DNA from: Micropterix aruncella
Taxonomy: Eukaryota; Arthropoda; Insecta; Lepidoptera; Micropterigidae
Length of the DNA stretch: 64,000 nucleotides
Direction: 5' to 3'
NCBI GenBank assembly: GCA_944548615.1
Contig: OX155964.1
Span: 11,810,925 to 11,874,924, forward strand
This document shows positions 10,818 to 21,539 of the stretch, piece after piece. Positions within the stretch are counted from its first letter, which is position 1. Each line of letters starts with the position of its first letter. Made by a program: the position numbers and the translations under genes. The notes beneath the pieces were generated by a model. It made no database searches. It was not told the origin of the DNA and saw only the letters and a program-made list of their open reading frames with translations.

Positions 10818-11745
10818 ACATGGCTGAATCGACGGACAACCTTGGCGCAATGCTCAGAGACGTCAATACCGTATCCCAACAGGTGGGTCTAAAAATGGGT
10901 AATACAAAAATCATGTCTAATGTCACATCCATACTGGTGCTTGTTGGGAAAGATGTTATTGAAGCTGTCGATCAGATCAAACCTCTGGCGCTCCTGGACG
11001 GTCTGCGCACCGTGCGGCGCAACAGTCGGGGGAGTCTGGAAGCTGTACTGTTTCCTATAGAGCGGGGGTGGTTGCGGACCTTACGGCGACTGCTCTTGAA
11101 ATGACCATCGGCCATCCGATCCTGGGTGAACAGCCGGGCAAAGGACGCCGTGGTCCGCGATAGATTCGGTATACACCGTTTAACCGCTTCGTAAGGGAGA
11201 GGACCGCGCAAGCGACCTCGAACTCGGAACCAATCGAGAGACCGGAGAAATCTGGTTACAATTGGAAGTAAGAGCGCGAGTGTCAGCCCGCTAGGTAACA
11301 TTACTGGCTATCTCGCGGTTAAGGCGTTGGTCTCTTACGGGTTGTGGCGTAGCTAGATGGTGGACTGTTTTGTCCCAAGTCTTCTACGCTCACTGCAGGG
11401 ACTAATCGTTAAAACTTCCTGTGGTGACGGGCTCGCCCGCGGTAGTCGACAACCCAAGTTGTCGATCAGTATGTTTATTTGGGTCAGACGATCTAAGTAG
11501 GCAGATTCAACCTCGACAAAGTGCTCTACCGACGAATCCAACTCGAATGGGCAGCGTTCGAAAAACTACGCCATATCTTTTCGTCACAAATACCGCAGAA
11601 CCTCAAGACGAATGTTTATACTATAATCGGTACGTGCTGTCAGTGATGACATACGGCACTAAGACGTGGTCTCAACTATGGCCTCATACACAAGATCAAA
11701 GTCGCACAACGAACCATAGGGAGAGATATTCTTAGCGTTTCACTG
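10818..11745 (+). pseudogene. RTE-type LINE reverse transcriptase fragment, split by insertion
   Basis: Two exon-like blocks come from one LINE ORF. Block 1 (10818-10975) reads AESTDNLGAMLRDVNTVSQQ and VLVGKDVIEAVDQ. Block 2 (11460-11745) reads YVYLGQTI, a stop, then WAAFEKLRHIFSSQIPQNL and IHKIKVAQRTIGRDILSVSL. This is the thumb and post-thumb region of RTE-like reverse transcriptases. The blocks are contiguous once the family A insert at 10976-11459 and one copy of TGTCGATCAG are removed. Stops and frame changes near 11490 and 11620 show that it is dead. It is 5'-truncated and has no endonuclease domain here. Confidence 0.85.
10976..11459 (+). mobile_element. Family A element with 10-bp target duplication
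   Basis: This insert is flanked on both sides by TGTCGATCAG (10966-10975 and 11460-11469) and interrupts an RTE LINE frame. It starts ATCAAACCTCTGGCGCTC and ends CGACAACCCAAGT. It contains the family hallmarks GGGGGAGTCTGGAAGC, CGCAAGCGACCTCGAAC, GCGTAGCTAGATGGTGGACT and AAACTTCCTGTGGTGACGGG. Length is 484 bp. I see no long terminal or inverted repeats and no protein. The 10-bp duplication fits a MULE-like DNA element or a LINE-mobilised element; LTR elements normally make 4-6 bp. Confidence 0.8.
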
Positions 11746-12687
11746 CGTGATGGGAAAAAATATGAAATATTCGTGTTTTGTACTGTTTTCGGACTAAATT
11801 TAATAATTAGTTGCTAAATGTTTTCTTCGCCACATAAGATACCATGTACGCCTACCTACACTGTCTACATTCGCAAGATACCTGCCGCAGGGCGTGCAGA
11901 CCTGCGTCGCCACGGTCAGAAAGCTGGGTTAATGGACCCGGCTCACGAGAAGCCCGGCTCACGGCAATTGCCCAGTGTAAGAAGTTAATTGCCCAATAGA
12001 GGACAATTGACTTCTTACAGAGCCCAGTCGAAGAGGGCAATTGCCCAAGAATCTTAAACAAGGCTCTTCGACCGAATCACGGAATGTTTTGAGTGGTAAG
12101 CAGCATTCGAAAATTGAAAACAATATAAATAGCATCAAAAAAATAGATAACATATCTAATTACCTACTTATCTTCCATTTTTTCACAGCTACAATAATTC
12201 AACTCAACTTATGTTTGAATGAAAAAAACTAAACAGATACCAGTTTTAGACTCGTGTATTAAATTATGGAAGTACTGCATGCATGGCTTGTTATAACAGC
12301 CGGCTATACTATGTCGACTGCTGGAGACGAGTCGTGCAGAATTTCTAAACAATCGTCCGGTCGTACCACTTGCTAAAATAACACGCTCGACTGAAATATA
12401 CGCCATATCGAGAGGCAATGCGATTACTTCTCTACTCTTCCACTCCTCTACCACTCCACCCTTCGATAGTTACTCCGAAACGAGTTGGATAAACATCCGT
12501 TGTTCTTCAAAAGTTAGCAGCTTTCCTTTGTTCTTCTTCGGTTTGGGGCAGAGGGAGGTCTGCGTGTAAGAGGATATTATTAATATGGCTAGGGAGAAAT
12601 AATTTGCGGTGTTGGATGAAAACGAGAGTCGTCCAGTGGCTGCTGATAGTCTTAATATTAGTCCTTATAATAGTATTTATAATAGAA
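11746..12687. other. No gene; short inverted repeats at 11930-12055
   Basis: GGCAATTGCCC-type palindromes occur at about 11962 and 12038. TTCTTACA/TGTAAGAA and CAATTG motifs between them make a small imperfect hairpin cluster. The rest is unrecognised. Confidence 0.35.
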
Positions 12688-13223
12688 CAGTAGAGCCTTG
12701 ATAAACCGAACCCAAGCTAATCCGGACGACTCTGTAATCCGAACACGCCCTGCCCTTCTAAGAAATTAAAAGACAAAGAATTTAATATGTCCCTGAATAC
12801 CTCTCGGCTTACTATAATTTAGTTTTGTTTTTTATAAAAGTTTAATATCAGTGTAATGCATACGTTTCTGATATAATATCGTTACCTCTTTTTTTCAAAT
12901 CACATCTCTAATTTTGTAAATTCTTGTTTCTTTGAAAAAAATGGGGATCAAATTAACGGAATTGCATTTTCAACTCTGTCGATGAAATGCAATAACAAGA
13001 CACACACTTACACACATGTTACACGCACACATAAGATATTGTCATATGGTTGGTTGTAAGATATTGTCATATGACAATAAACCCACCCATTGTGAAATTT
13101 CACAATAAAGAGTAGAATCAAACAAACAAACATATTAAGATCCCCCATACTATATAATCCGAACGCTTTGTTAATCCGAATTGGGTACAAATTTTCGATG
13201 TTTGAATTATCAAGGCTCTCGTG
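12688..13223. mobile_element. pogo/Tigger-like non-autonomous element
   Basis: The left end CAGTAGAGCCTTGATAAACC and the inverted right end CACGAGAGCCTTGATAATTC make an imperfect TIR. Both sides repeat the TAATCCGAAC motif inside (12725-12740 and 13155-13180). pogo-like elements have ends of this type. No transposase is readable. TA follows the right end but not the left. A 5'-truncated SINE sits inside at 12935-13130. Confidence 0.6.
12935..13130 (+). mobile_element. SINE, 5'-truncated, nested in the pogo-like element
   Basis: Starts within the body (AATTAACGGAATTGCATTTT) and lacks the tRNA-like head. It keeps the CA-rich block, GGTTGGTTGTAAGATATTG and the terminal ATTGTGAAATTTCACAAT palindrome, with a (CAAA)n tail. 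5' truncation is usual for LINE-mobilised copies. Confidence 0.8.
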
Positions 13224-13250
13224 TACTTAAAATAGTATTTATATTAGTAA

Positions 13251-14313
13251 CTAGCGACCTGCCCCGGCTTCGCACGGGTGCAATTTATTAATAAATAAAA
13301 TGAGGAGTGCGCTTAGCAAAGAAATATGTAGTACATTTATTTTATAAAGTTTATTTATTTATTTACAAGTTTTTAATTATGTCACAAATGAGAAATACGA
13401 ATAATGTCAAAATTGGTTAGTCGTAATTTTATCGTGAAACATAGGTACCTACTCGTAGATCGAAATTAGTCCACGGCTTATAGATTCAAATTTGGATAAT
13501 TTTATCTGTCAGCGTCAAAATGTTATTTTTACTGCCAGTTATTAATGTTTTTTATATGGAAATGGTTTTGGTGGTGGGACCAATGGTGTCAGTCTCATTT
13601 TAACCACTTCGCAATACAAAGATCGTGGCGCTACTTCAAGGCATTGCAATATTGGCACAAATGGTCCGATTCTCCAATTTGCACGCATCCATAATCACTG
13701 TATTGTATCGCCAGATCATAATAGAATGCCACTATGTATGTGTTTCGTCTAAAATTCAATCGTCTTCGCACTGCAACATTACGTATCCGTGCCGCTTCAT
13801 TCAATTCTTGGCGATGCTCATCGCTTTCAGTTGCTCCTGCCTCTTTGTCGTCTTGTTGTCTTGCTCGAGCGGTCACCTTGCTGATATTGGAGCGTCTGCG
13901 CAAGGGCATAACTGTGAAAAATGTTTGCAAAACCTGGAAAAACATTCACGAATTACACAAATTCAGTTAATTCAGTTGATTTACCTTCATAATCACGAAA
14001 ACGATATGAAAAAAATCGTAAAATTCGGCTGTCAAATGTCAGTTTTCACGCCGTGCCGCCATTTTGATTTTCGAATTTTTCGTATTTTTATTCTTGTCAA
14101 ACAACGCCATCTATGATCAAGCTCGGTACTAAAATAATTTTTGGTTTTTCTCATTTTTCTCACTTTTTCGAGAGATTTTCCAATTTTTTTATATCCTATA
14201 GCAACACCGAAATGATTACGAACAAAACAAAAAAAGAATCGTTTAAATCGGGCCAGGCGCTCGTGAGTTATTAGGTAACATACATAAAACCCGACTCATT
14301 TTTATTATATAGA
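13251..14313 (-). mobile_element. Helitron, deletion derivative, both ends present
   Basis: On the minus strand it starts TCTATATAATAAAAATGAG and ends GGGGCAGGTCGCTAG. The flanks are A (13250) and T (14314), the expected A|T target. A small stem (CCCG..CGGG around TGCGAAGC) precedes the CTAG end, as expected for a Helitron terminator hairpin. It still holds the start of the Helitron protein gene. Length is 1063 bp. Confidence 0.8.
13595..13945 (-). pseudogene. N-terminal fragment of the Helitron protein
   Basis: The minus strand reads LRRRSNISKVTARARQQ.., EHRQELNEAARIR.., RRNTYIVAFYYDLAIQYSDY, then CQYCNALK followed by a stop. Basic repeats followed by a C-x2-C segment are typical of the start of Helitron Rep/helicase proteins. 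The rest of the protein (Rep and helicase) is deleted from this copy. The overlapping 163-residue plus-strand open frame is a shadow. Confidence 0.75.
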
Positions 14314-15230
14314 TAGTTCTAAAAATTAATTTTTTTATGTTACAAATTTTTTGTACCTATTTCGTTTCTTGCTTTAATCTGTTCTTTCCCTAAGATCTAA
14401 CTCATTCTAAGTGCGTCAAAATCCATCGAAAAATCGTGTAACTGCAGATCGATTTATTTGGTTTTAGATTCTTAAGGGGTTGGAGTGTATTTTGGAAAGA
14501 AAAGGTTTTTCTTTATAACTGTTACATTATTTTTCAGTCAATATTTACCCAACTATTATGAATATAAAGATAAAAGTCTGCTCTACATTACCGTGTAAAA
14601 CTATTTTATTGAAATTATTGACTTGTGATAAAAATACAAAAACAAAAGTTTTTTTTCATTGTTTGAAGTATTGACGGTGACAGTGGTATTTCAAAAATAA
14701 TGTTGTCGCCCTACTTTAAAATTAGATAAAAACAATGGAAACATATTTTTTGTTAGATATTTTTTACTTTTTTTATTATTTACTGCCATGATTCAATCAA
14801 AATGAAAGATCGCGGTATTTATTTGGTTTGTACTCGTTGTATTTGGGGGTATTTGACTCACATGGAATTATTATTTCTACAATAAGATATAGCTGTTCAC
14901 CAAGATATAGCAAAGAGTTATACCTGGACTAATTTATAGTTATATCCGAGACTTTGAGGGAAATGATACCGAATAGAGAGCTATTCGACTTCCAGAATGC
15001 AGTCTGATGCTTTCTCAGTTATAGAGAAGGGTTTTGGGGTGGAATGATTTTTTTACCTTCTGAACCATCCTTTTGAAAATTGTATTAAGGGCTTCGAGGG
15101 CACTATGCCCCTTATTGGAACGAGGCACTGAAAGGCTAAATAGATGGCGAATAACAGCAAGGACTTGGCGAGAATAACAGTAGAGACCTTGATAAAAGGC
15201 CGACTTGCAGCCTCCTAAAATATATCTAGC
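14314..15230. other. No recognisable feature
   Basis: AT-rich. The flank before 15236 does not resemble the upstream part of family A, so that copy is truncated there. Confidence 0.35.
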
Positions 15231-15235
15231 TTTTT

Positions 15236-15560
15236 TCAAGGGCAAGCCGTGGTCCGCGATAGATTCGGTAGACACCGTATCACTGCTTCGTAAGGGAGAG
15301 GAGTGCGGAAGCGACCTCGAACCTGTAACCACCCGGGAAAAGTAATCTGGTTGCAACTGGTAGCAAGGGCGCGAGTGTCGGCCCGCTGGGTGATTAACCT
15401 GGTTTTCTCGCTGTAAGGCATTGGCTTCTTACGGGCATGTGGCGTAACTAGACGGTGGACTGTTTCGTCCTAAGTCTTCTGCGCTCACCTAACGGGAGAC
15501 ACTTCCTGAGATGACGGCTTCGCTTGTTGTAGTCGACAGCTCTAGTTGTTCAAGGGTTAT
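15236..15560 (+). repeat. Family A repeat, 3' part
   Basis: Begins at GGGCAAGCCGTGGTCCGCGA and runs in order through GAAGCGACCTCGAACC, AAGTAATCTGGTTGCAACTG, GCGAGTGTCGGCCCGCTGGG, GGCGTAACTAGACGGTGGAC and CACTTCCTGAGATGACGG to the GTCGACAGCTCTAGTTG end. 5'-truncated relative to 49-50 kb. Confidence 0.75.
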
Positions 15561-16021
15561 TGCTACAAAGGGGACATGAACTATTTTCCGAATAGCTCCA
15601 ACGAACTAGGTTATGTACTTATATGTATTAGTGTAGAAGTGTATCCAGAAAGGTATCTAAATAAAATTTCAGCATCTCTGGTGTCCGGCCATACAACGTT
15701 ATCTTCCAGTGCATTGGATAGGTAATGCGAAAGTCCCTAACTGATGTCGTCATTCTGACATTGAAGTGCAAGATCATTGGATTATACTACCTGTTTATTA
15801 TTTCTGTATTTGCGTTAATTTTCGGATATGATACTTGTAATCTCATCGATTCAGCGATGAGCAGATAGCTTATCTGATCATCGCTCGTCTTCTTGGACCT
15901 GTCGCGCTTATTCGACCTCTTGCACCATTCACCTCTAATAATACGTACTACGTACGTTCTTTTGTGCATTGCCACTATCGAAAAACCTAGCGTAATTAAC
16001 AAATGCAACTAAAGCAACGTT
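15561..16021. other. No recognisable feature
   Basis: No coding or repeat similarity noticed. Confidence 0.35.
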
Positions 16022-16031
16022 ATCACGCTAT

Positions 16032-16595
16032 TTGCCCAAGTCCTCTTTTAAGCTACTAGGGTTTGTTATTCGCAACCTAAAGCATTTTCACAATGTAAGG
16101 GTTATGCATACATTGTATAATTCAATTGTGAGAAGCAGATTGGAAACGAATGCAGTTATATGGAATCCACATCAGGATCATTATATCTCTATGTTGGAAA
16201 AAAATCAAAAATGTTTCTTACGCTTTATACATTTTAAGCATTACGGATATTATCCGTACTTATACCCTACTAGTTTTCTACTAGGCATGGTGGACTGCTG
16301 CAATGCTCGCCATGGCCTACGTTTTCAAGATTATTAGGGGAAGAGTTGATAATCCTAGCATGCTAGCGAAGGTTTGTTTCTTTGTCCCGGACAATTATAA
16401 TCGTGCTCGCACTCATAATCTATTTGCGGAGCCGTCCTCGCGCACCAACCTAAGTCGATGGAGTCTGCTTACCCGAGCTTTGCGGCACATAAATGCGCTA
16501 TGTTCGACAGCGTCTGACTTTGATATTTTTACAGCGAGCCTGCATCTCTTCAAGGTGTGGGCATTGCGCTACTTGTTTATGTCAGAATAATATAA
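16032..16595 (+). pseudogene. LINE reverse transcriptase C-terminal region
   Basis: Reads KLLGFVIRNLKHFHNVRVMH, LYNSIVRSRLETNAVIWNPH and LEKNQKCFLRFIHFKHYGYY. After a frame change near 16310 it reads MAYVFKIIRGRVDNPSMLAK through LHLFKVWALRYLFMSE and a stop. This is the thumb and C-terminal segment of Jockey/CR1-type LINE proteins. The second half is repeated almost exactly at 17277-17569. Confidence 0.8.
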
Positions 16596-16724
16596 ACTGT
16601 TTTCACTCTTTATGTACTGTAAGTTTGTAAGTTTTTCTATTCTTAATGCCTGTATTTGTATTTAACGCTTATTTAAACATGTTGTGTATGTCCTTTTAAG
16701 AATTCTATTATTTTTTTATATGTA

Positions 16725-17210
16725 CAAGGTGGGCCAAAAGAAGTCATCCGATGTTGTTTGGCTCTCTTTTTTTTCTAAATGAAAAACTTAGATTCTATTT
16801 TTTGATTATGTTTATTTGAACCTTTAGAATTTTATTGGTCAAATCGAGAAGATTATATCGGCCAAATGGGCGCCGTTACAATTGATTGCCGTACGGGCTC
16901 GTTTTATGGCATTTTTCATCACTTCGGCGAGAACTTCTGGCGACAGATTCTCGAACTCGTGTCGAATGTTGTCCTTGAGCGCTTCCAGAGTCTCGGCTTG
17001 TTCACGTCTGGAACGCTGAAATCGGGCGATCTTACGGTTCAGTGCAAATCGCCAAAAAACGAGAGATGAGGCGACCCGGGAACGCTACGTTCAGAATGTC
17101 GGTTGTGGCTCGAGCAGTGTGTGCCGTTGCTCCGTCCTGTTGGAACCACATGTCCCTCAGTCCTAATTCGTCCAATTGCGGCAGAAAAAACTCGGTCAAC
17201 ATGGCCCAAT
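16725..17210 (-). mobile_element. Mariner-like element, partial copy made by the duplication
   Basis: Starts after TA with CAAGGTGGGCCAAAAGAAG and carries the 3' end of the transposase gene (minus strand, stop at about 16839). It is cut off at the duplication junction. It has no second end, so it arose by duplication and not by transposition. Confidence 0.85.
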
Positions 17211-17569
17211 AGCATTACGGATATTATCCGTACTTATACCCTACTAGTTTTCTACTAGGCATGGTGGACTGCTGCAATGCTCGCCATGGCCTACGTTTTC
17301 AAGATTATTAGGGGAAGAGTTGATAATCCTAGCATGCTAGCGAAGGTTTGTTTCTTTGTCCCGGACAATTATAATCGTGCTCGCACTCATAATCTATTTG
17401 CGGAGCCGTCCTCGCGCACCAACCTAAGTCGATGGAGTCTGCTTACCCGAGCTTTGCGGCACATAAATGCGCTATGTTCGACAGCGTCTGACTTTGATAT
17501 TTTTACAGCGAGCCTGCATCTCTTCAAGGTGTGGGCATTGCGCTACTTGTTTATGTCAGAATAATATAA
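17211..17569 (+). pseudogene. LINE C-terminus, duplicated copy
   Basis: Same 95-residue frame as 16303-16590 (MAYVFKIIRGRVDNPSML.. to ..LRYLFMSE). It follows the duplication junction inside mariner sequence and so lacks the preceding LINE frame. Confidence 0.85.
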
Positions 17570-17698
17570 ACTGTTTTCACTCTTTATGTACTGTATGTTT
17601 GTAAGTTTTTCTATTCTTAATGCCTGTATTTGTATTTAACGCTTATTTAAACATGTTGTGTATGTCCTTTTAAGAATTCTATTATTTTTTTATATGTA

Positions 17699-18977
17699 CA
17701 AGGTGGGCCAAAAGAAGTCATCCGATGTTGTTTGGCTCTCTTTTTTTTCTAAATGAAAAACTTAGATTCTATTTTTTGATTATGTTTATTTGAACCTTTA
17801 GAATTTTATTGGTCAAATCGAGAAGATTATATCGGCCAAATGGGCGCCGTTACAATTGATTGCCGTACGGGCTCGTTTTATGGCATTTTTCATCACTTCG
17901 GCGAGAACTTCTGGCGACAGATTCTCGAACTCGTGTCGAATGTTGTCCTTGAGCGCTTCCAGAGTCTCGGCTTGTTCACGTCTGGAACGCTGAAATCGGG
18001 CGATCTTACGGTTCAGTGCAAATCGCCAAAAAACGAGAGATGAGGCGACCCGGGAACGCTACGTTCAGAATGTCGGTTGTGGCTCGAGCAGTGTGTGCCG
18101 TTGCTCCGTCCTGTTGGAACCACATGTCCCTCAGTCCTAATTCGTCCAATTGCGGCAGAAAAAACTCGGTCAACATGGCCCAATAGCGCGCACCGTCCAC
18201 TGTTGTCATTTGGCCAGCTGCATTCTCGAAAAAAAATGACCCGATGACTCCTCCAACGTGAACAGCGCACCATGCAGTCACTTTGAGCGGGTGTAATGGC
18301 ACCTCGTGCATCACTCGTGGATTTTCGGTGCCCCAGAAGCGATAGTTTTGCTTGTTCACGTACCCGCTGAGGTGGAAATGAGCCTCATCGCTCATTATGA
18401 AATTGGTCGAAAAATCGTCCACTTCTTCCTCGAGATTGAGGATGGCTTGGGCGTAGGTTTCGCGCGTTTGGCGGTCAGCAGCCAACAGCTGATGTACGGA
18501 CTGGACTTTGTACGGGAACATGCGCAGGTCTTTGACCAAAATTCGCCTTAGGGACGTCCGGCTGATGGCTAATTACGTGGCACGGCGTCTGGTCGATGTT
18601 TCCGGCGACAGCTCGACATCCTCGGCAACAGCGGAGATATTCTCGGCAGAATAGGCGCTCCGGGGCCGGCCCCTTTTGGAAACGTCTCGTGTGGTCCCAT
18701 ACTCTTTAAGGTTGGTGGCCAAACGGCGCAGTGTTTGCGCAGTCGGTGTCGGACGGTCGGGGAATCGGCGGCGGAATTCGCGATGCGCCAACACCACAGA
18801 CGAATTGTTACGCAAAAAAATAGACACGATTATTCCGCGTTCTTGGGGAGTGTATCGCTCCATGGCTTGTTCACTTGTATTCTGTATCTGTCTAGTCCAC
18901 AACTGTCAAAACAGATTTGATATTGGCGGCCATTTGCAAAAATGATACAATAGGGTGATTTCTTTTGGCCCACCTAG
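17699..18977 (-). mobile_element. Mariner-like transposon, 1279 bp, both ends
   Basis: The left end CAAGGTGGGCCAAAAGAAG and the inverted right end CTAGGTGGGCCAAAAGAAA form TIRs of about 23 bp. Each is flanked by TA (17697-17698 and 18978-18979), the mariner target duplication. It is inserted in a LINE 3' UTR. The minus strand carries one transposase gene. Confidence 0.9.
17813..18863 (-). pseudogene. Tc1/mariner-like transposase, nearly complete but broken
   Basis: The start is at 18863 (MERYTPQERGIIVSIFLRNN), with a helix-turn-helix region up to about 18600. An in-frame TAA near 18570 sits where neighbouring sequence suggests CAA. The frame then continues LAISRTSLRRILVKDL.. to FIMSDEAHFHLSGYVNKQN (first Asp, about 18400) and MWFQQDGATAHTARATTDIL (second Asp, about 18120). 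After FPGRLISRF a T-run shifts the frame. It next reads GDLH, a TGA where Trp is expected, and RSPDFSV. The segment with the third catalytic acid (compare CDLTPLDIFLW at 31.0 kb) is missing. The tail ALKDNIRHEFENLSPEVLAE.. to HLADIIFSI is intact. Not functional. Confidence 0.85.
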
Positions 18978-19323
18978 TATGTGTATATTGCATATCAACG
19001 CATTGGTATAAACTGTAATGTTGATTTGCTTATAAAATAAATAAATAAATAAATAAATATATATATATATATTAGACGTACCAGTTTATTTACCTCCTGG
19101 CAGGCTTTGCGGTCTGGTATTTGAGTCATTGTGCACGTTTGTAGATTTCCGAGAATTGTTTCCTTGCGTGTTTTCCAAACACCAAGCGGCAGGAAACAAC
19201 AAACTTTTTATATAAAAAACCCATTTAGTGCCCATTGTGTTGTCGTCAAACGCACCCACCTGCTTCATTTTGGTTTGCTTTCCCACGTGGAGTATCGCAC
19301 AAATTTAGAATTTTATTATTCTA

Positions 19324-19644
19324 CTAGCTGTACTCTGCGCGCGTTGCTACGCCAAATCGGTCGCATTCGAAATTCAAATTCGCCGCTGCGACTATAAAAA
19401 AAAGAAGTACTCACTCCTGTCTTCGCGGTCGCATTCGAAATTCAAATTCGCCGCTTTTAAAAAAAGAAGAATTTTGTTTTTATTGAGGACACTAAAAAAA
19501 ATCCTTTGGTCCGATCGGCACCAAACTTCACAGGAACCACTCCAAACTAATCTAAAGTTTCCCTCAAAATTTCATCAAAATGGTCGAGCGGTTTAGTAGT
19601 GCATAGTGGTCATACAGACAAACATTCATTTTTATATATATAGA
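19324..19644 (-). mobile_element. Short non-autonomous Helitron
   Basis: On the minus strand it starts TCTATATATATAAAAATGAATG and ends CGCGCAGAGTACAGCTAG, flanked by A and T. Length is 321 bp. Inside, a unit of about 32 bp containing GGTCGCATTCGAAATTCAA and ATTCGCCGCT occurs twice (about 19360 and 19427). No coding sequence. Confidence 0.65.
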
Positions 19645-19689
19645 TGAAAGCTTAAGGGGAAACAACCAATGACATGTTTTTTTTTTTTT

Positions 19690-20112
19690 TTAATTTCATT
19701 GTCAAAACTTTAAAAAAATTACATTTTAGTAAGAGACATTTTTTGATAGACAAAAAATATATTTTGTCTCTTAAACCAAATATATTTTACTTAAATTATA
19801 CCTCAGAAAAAAGTGAAACGTGGAAAAGTCATTGATCAGTATTTCCCATCACAGTTCCTCTTCAGCGTCAATCAAAGGGTCTTCGAGGTACTCCACCTCT
19901 GGACCTGACGGAAGAGAATGATCAAAGTCCACCGTCACCGCATGGACCTTCATTATTCTTACCCTTCACGCATTTTCTTCTCTCTTGATTTAAAGGCGGG
20001 CTACGTTCTTTCTTTCGAGAATCGATTCATTTGGGATTGGTATCTCATTTTCATATTGGTATCTCATTTTACATGTTGGCATTGGTATCTCATTTTCGCA
20101 AAAAAATATATT
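19690..20112. repeat. Repeat C, copy 1
   Basis: Aligns in order with 61135-61600: an AT-rich lead with AAATATATTTTACTTAAATT, then GTGAAACGTGGAAAAGT.., GATCAGTATTTCCCATCACA and TCCACCGTCACCGC. It ends with three copies of TTGGTATCTCATTTT at about 20038-20097. Class unknown. It carries a short conserved minus-strand frame (next entry). Confidence 0.75.
19849..19953 (-). pseudogene. Conserved 34-codon frame in repeat C
   Basis: The minus strand reads MKVHAVTVDFDHSLPSGPEV, then EYLEDPLIDAEEEL and a stop. The diverged copy at 61380-61484 keeps the same frame, length and stop (VHAVTVDLDHTFPSGPEAGY.., ending VVAEEEL). Both have an upstream in-frame TGA at the same place. It is probably the acidic C-terminus of an element protein. 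I cannot name the family. Confidence 0.45.
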
Positions 20113-20639
20113 GATCATTTTCCCCCGTAACCTTCATTATCAATTTTCCGAATATATTATTGGGAAATATCACCTAACACGTTTTAATGTGACATATTGT
20201 AACACAAGAGCCATTACTCTACAAAATTTACATTCATAGTATTATTGATAAATATAATATGCAATTTTGCAATACTTTAAAACGAATGACCTAGTGGATA
20301 TCGTGAAATTATGTGAATGACCCATCGTCTCCGGTTTCCGCGTAAAAATTTAAAACGTCCATATCTATTATGCGTTATTACTGTATATATTATTACTTCC
20401 GCCACTGTCGTGATTTATTGACGATAGCGCGTTTTTTCTAAACGTGTAGACCAGGTTTGAATAAAATATATGTGTTATGAATATGCGTTAGGTTACATAA
20501 TTCGGTTTCCAGGTTTGAACAATCAAATTTATGCTGCCCAGAAACATATGTTAATATATTATACGTGGGTATATTGACAGTTAGAAATCTGAGGAATATA
20601 CGAAAATAAATAAAAAAAAGGGCAACCCCTGAATGAGAT

Positions 20640-20725
20640 AATATTATTAATTAATTAATTAATATGTGTGCGTGCGTACGGGGGTGCGTGTGTGCGTGTG
20701 TGCGTGTGCGTGTGTGTGTGTATCA
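20640..20725. repeat. Microsatellites (ATTA)n and (GT)n
   Basis: ATTAATTAATTAATTAAT is followed by GTGTGCGTGCGTACG and a GT/GC-rich run to 20722. Confidence 0.9.
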
Positions 20726-20729
20726 GTTT

Positions 20730-21539
20730 TTTTTAAAATTTATTTGGTAATTTACAATTATCTACAGTAAATGAACATATACAATTACAATGGCATAGCC
20801 GAGAATCCAGTAGCAAAAAACTGATAACATGTTATACCAGAAACTGTTGCCAGTGATCCTATTTTAATGTCGCCTAACTAGGCAATAGCCTGTTCTAAAG
20901 CGGACATTTAAATTGTCTTAAATATATTATAAACATATATAAAAAACTTAAGTAATGAAGAATACAGACATTTGGGGGAATTTATACACTAAGACCTATT
21001 ATTATTAATTCTTACGAGCCAGAAAATTCAATATAAAATTCATAATATAAAAGTGAAATTGATAATATAAAATTGTTAACCTAAACATAATCATAAAAAG
21101 ATGCACAATTAGCTAGTATTTAGATGATCATAATTGCTTAAAAAGAGTGAGATAGTCAAACCTAATTAGAAAAATTTACAAATTAATATAAAAATAAAAT
21201 AAAATGGGAATTAAAATACAAGATGAGATCAAAGATATAAAATTTTTGCCTATGGCCTAATTATAATAAAAGAACTGATGTACAAATAAAAAGTGTGTAA
21301 GTTAAAAAACTACCATTGGTTAAAAAATACAGTAATATAATCAAACTTAATTATAGAAATTAAAATTAGGGAAAAAAATAAAAATGAGATTTAAATGAGT
21401 ACATATTTTTTTATTAAGTACATAATAATAATAAAATAAGAAATAAAATAAGTCATATTAAAAAATAAATAATAAAATAATAATAATAGTCGTATTAAAA
21501 TAATCATTATAATAAAAGAAAGTTTTGCAATGCTAAAAG
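20730..21539 (-). other. AT-rich region, probably a LINE 3' UTR
   Basis: No protein similarity. It directly follows, on the minus strand, the LINE reading frame that stops at 21540, so it is most simply that element's 3' UTR. The 3' end is not defined. Confidence 0.35.

Larger units (their letters stand above)
16237..18184 (+). repeat. 974-bp tandem duplication, two units
   Basis: Unit 1 is 16237-17210 and unit 2 is 17211-18184. The junction at 17211 joins mariner sequence (ATGGCCCAATAGC) directly to LINE sequence (AGCATTACGGATAT) with a 3-bp AGC overlap. Reading both units side by side I found one difference: A at about 16622 and T at about 17596. Each unit holds the LINE C-terminus, the LINE 3' UTR and the terminal 486 bp of the mariner-like element. 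Confidence 0.9.
16022..19066 (+). mobile_element. LINE 3' end (Jockey/CR1-like) carrying a mariner-like element
   Basis: The reverse-transcriptase C-terminus (16032-16595) is followed by a 3' UTR that is interrupted at a TA by a mariner-like transposon. It resumes at 18978 and ends in an (AAAT)n tail at about 19035-19066. A 974-bp tandem duplication (16237-18184) copies part of the LINE and part of the transposon. The LINE is 5'-truncated. Confidence 0.8.

Noticed and set aside
13625..14116. 163-residue plus-strand open frame
   Set aside because: It is antisense to the Helitron N-terminal fragment, which has recognisable protein sequence.
20640..20725. Tandem repeats as a CRISPR-like array
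   Set aside because: Simple microsatellites without unique spacers. The sequence is eukaryotic.
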